A program made the translations under genes and the position numbers. 59,682 nucleotides of DNA from Promethearchaeota archaeon (lineage in GTDB: Archaea > Asgardarchaeota > Lokiarchaeia > Sigyniarchaeales > SOKP01), in contig DAOUVJ010000003.1 of assembly GCA_030667705.1 (NCBI GenBank), positions 1 to 59,682 of the forward strand, written 5' to 3'. The notes beneath the pieces were generated by a model. That model did not search any database. It was not told where the DNA came from and saw only the letters and a list, made by a program, of their open reading frames with translations. Positions 58,801 through 59,682 of the stretch are shown in pieces (within the stretch, counting starts at the first letter, position 1; every line of letters starts with the position of its first letter).

Positions 58801-59155
58801 TTTTGCTACTAAAGATACCAAAAAAGCTCTGAATGAAAATGGAATAGAAGCTGTTCGACTCTATAAAGTACATGAACATGGAATGGAACCAAATATCATG
58901 CAATGTTTACAAGAGGGACACATAGATATGGTAATTAACATTCCACTGCCAACTACTATCAAAGAGAAGTTTAAACAGATAATGGAGGATGAATATCAAA
59001 TAAGAAGAATGGCAGTAGATTATAATATTCCTGTAATAATTAATTTACAGCTAGCAAAAGCCGTTATCGACGCTATAAAAAACATGCGTGAAAAGAAAAT
59101 TGAAATAAAGTCGCTTAATGAGTATCATGAAACGCTAAAAGAAGTATATTGGTAA
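55844..59155 (+). CDS. carB: Carbamoyl-phosphate synthase, large subunit
   Basis: This 1103-residue single-chain subunit makes carbamoyl phosphate from bicarbonate, ammonia and two ATP. The two homologous ATP-grasp halves are both complete: LGSGGIRIGQAGEFDYSG with MLRVAYTLGGRGSG, and LGSGTYRIGASVEFDW with LVRPSYVLSGAAM. The C-terminal allosteric domain (NGGNVLISVGGDEL onward, about residue 965) is present. Length is slightly above the bacterial norm of about 1070. It forms an operon with carA. Confidence 0.96.
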   Translation: MPLDTTIKKALILGSGGIRIGQAGEFDYSGSQVLKALKEEGIETILINPNIATIQTDPELSDKVYLLPVNVKYVEEVIKKEKPDGILLAFGGQTALNVGVELKELGILEKYNIRVLGTPIEAIEVTEDRELFVIAMNKANAKVCRSKAVTSYKEALKVVNNFGFPLMLRVAYTLGGRGSGIIDNMKDFERMAKKGLAQSRIHQILIEESIWGWKEIEYEVVRDSADNCFINCNMENFDPVGIHTGESIVVAPSQTLTNDEYHMLRSASIRVIRGLGIIGECNIQYALNPFSKEFRVIEVNARLSRSSALASKATGYPLAYIAAKLAIGYTLPELKNKITGITTACFEPALDYLVLKIPRWDLTKFQKVDRRIGSQMKSVGEVMAIGRTFEEVLQKAVRMLDIGMKGLVANNLEDIEDINELKYALRNPTDLRLLRIAEAIKKGISIDEIYRLSRVDKWFLYKLKNIVDLQRQLQDIQLLETDDSEKKYWLKRAKRFGFSDGQIGKIMSVDTIFIRQMRRRLNIHPFVKRIDTLAAEWPAITNYLYLTYSASEHDIDFENEKMRNLKKVIVLGSGTYRIGASVEFDWGSVNCLLGLKKLGIDQAIMINYNPETVSTDYDISDKLYFEELSGERVLDICELEQAYGIVVSAGGQIAQNLASKFSKYSEIFRKTGINILGTHGTRIDMAEDRAKFSALLDQLNIDQPQWKMLTTPEEALSFAQLVGYPVLVRPSYVLSGAAMRVSYDEKTLRDTLDLAAAVSKDYPVVITKFFTNAREVECDGVCDGENVLIGAIVEHIENAGVHSGDANMAIPPQTVSDENIQKIEEYTRKIALALKIRGPFNVQYLVKDHEVSVIECNLRSSRSMPYVSKTRGINLMRLAAEVIMGNKIPVRLMDLPYGNYVSVKTPMFSFVRLDKADPILGVEMASTGEVACIDADFPGALMKSLEASELNIPVNGGNVLISVGGDELKNQVIPLAQKLKELEFTIFATKDTKKALNENGIEAVRLYKVHEHGMEPNIMQCLQEGHIDMVINIPLPTTIKEKFKQIMEDEYQIRRMAVDYNIPVIINLQLAKAVIDAIKNMREKKIEIKSLNEYHETLKEVYW

Positions 59156-59182
59156 AATAAAAAAATCTAATTATTTTAATCG

Positions 59183-59677
59183 TTATATTAAGGATTCTAT
59201 TGTAAAATCTGTTTTAAATTTTCTAATCAAAATTGTTAAAATTTCTTTTTTTGATTTCATTTTACCGTCATAAAAAATTTTGAACCTTTTTTGTTGCGGA
59301 TAGTATTCTATAGGATACTTAGAGCGATTGATATCGAAATAAAACTCTAAATCTTCGTAAATTCTTTTTATTATATATGTCTGATTTTCAATAGGTATAG
59401 GATTTACAATTTCGAATTCTAAACCTTTTTCCTTTAAAAGATTCTCTAAAAAAAGTTTTTCTTTCCTACTTAACCTTATTAACCTAAATTTCCTAAAATG
59501 CCCTAAAATCCACCAGCTAAAAGTATAAAGAAAAATCATCCATAAGGAAGTAAAATAAGTCGTTATTGGTGCCCCCAAATTGTATAAGAGCCAGTTAAAT
59601 ACGCCAAGGAAGAATCCAATAAAAAGATAAGATGTTTTCCTATCTATATTCTTAAACCATTTTTTCGACTTTTCCAT
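59183..59677 (-). CDS. Small membrane protein of unknown function
   Basis: This 164-residue protein has two membrane helices at about residues 17-34 and 40-58, then a basic, soluble C-terminal part (KFRLIRLSRKEKLFLENLL). No motif was recognised. It converges with carB, 27 bases away. The ATG at 59677 lies five bases from the window edge, so an earlier start cannot be excluded. Confidence 0.6.
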   Translation of the reverse strand: MEKSKKWFKNIDRKTSYLFIGFFLGVFNWLLYNLGAPITTYFTSLWMIFLYTFSWWILGHFRKFRLIRLSRKEKLFLENLLKEKGLEFEIVNPIPIENQTYIIKRIYEDLEFYFDINRSKYPIEYYPQQKRFKIFYDGKMKSKKEILTILIRKFKTDFTIESLI

Positions 59678-59682
59678 AAATA

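Overview
The window looks like chromosomal DNA of an Asgard archaeon, most likely of the Lokiarchaeia type. The DNA is AT-rich. Several genes start with TTG or GTG, and archaeal Shine-Dalgarno sequences of the AAAGGTGA type are present. Proteins typical of that group occur: a Rab-like small GTPase beside a winged-helix regulator, a HEAT/leucine-rich-repeat protein, an extracellular kelch protein, and several CoA-ester enzymes with three members of the 4-hydroxybutyryl-CoA dehydratase (AbfD) family. This placement is inferred from gene content; no rRNA or tRNA gene was seen.

Layout. 0-9.4 kb: a partial membrane protein, a kelch protein followed in frame by the C-terminal half of a GPH sugar transporter, valS, a TIM-barrel protein, a multi-[4Fe-4S] protein, a crotonase-fold protein and an MFS transporter. 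9.5-24 kb: a carbohydrate-flavoured region with a DUF2961/GH172 protein, an intact GPH symporter, a GH31 alpha-xylosidase-like enzyme and a second broken GPH gene. Between these lie a class V aminotransferase, a URO-D/methyltransferase-like protein plus amidohydrolase pair, the GTPase/regulator pair and an AbfD-like enzyme. 24-34 kb: an LRR protein, a TPP enzyme with a zinc alcohol dehydrogenase, then acyl-CoA synthetase, acyl-CoA dehydrogenase and an enoyl-CoA isomerase-like protein. 34-37.5 kb: a DUF1846 protein, an unusual CTP synthase and an SDR. 37.5-46.8 kb, mostly minus strand: the true abfD, interrupted by one in-frame TGA; a crotonase; an acyl-CoA dehydrogenase; an alpha/beta hydrolase; a glutaconate-type CoA-transferase pair; a fragment of an iron alcohol dehydrogenase; an orphan protein; and a CPBP-family membrane protein without its histidines. 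46.8-54.6 kb: acyl-CoA synthetase, the remnant of another one, a two-subunit molybdopterin oxidoreductase, a canonical enoyl-CoA hydratase and a third AbfD-family enzyme. 54.7-59.2 kb: carA-carB. A small membrane protein closes the window.

Together the genes suggest an anaerobe that activates and beta-oxidises short or medium carboxylic acids as CoA esters, takes up and hydrolyses plant-type sugars, and makes pyrimidines de novo.

The main non-routine result is the number of scarred genes: two truncated GPH transporters, a C-terminal iron-ADH fragment, a C-terminal acyl-CoA synthetase remnant with a stop codon inside a 23-bp palindrome, an abfD split by a single TGA at a position that is glycine in the family, and a short unexplained open stretch after a HEAT protein. 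Two genes also appear to begin at AUU or AUC codons placed behind strong Shine-Dalgarno sequences.
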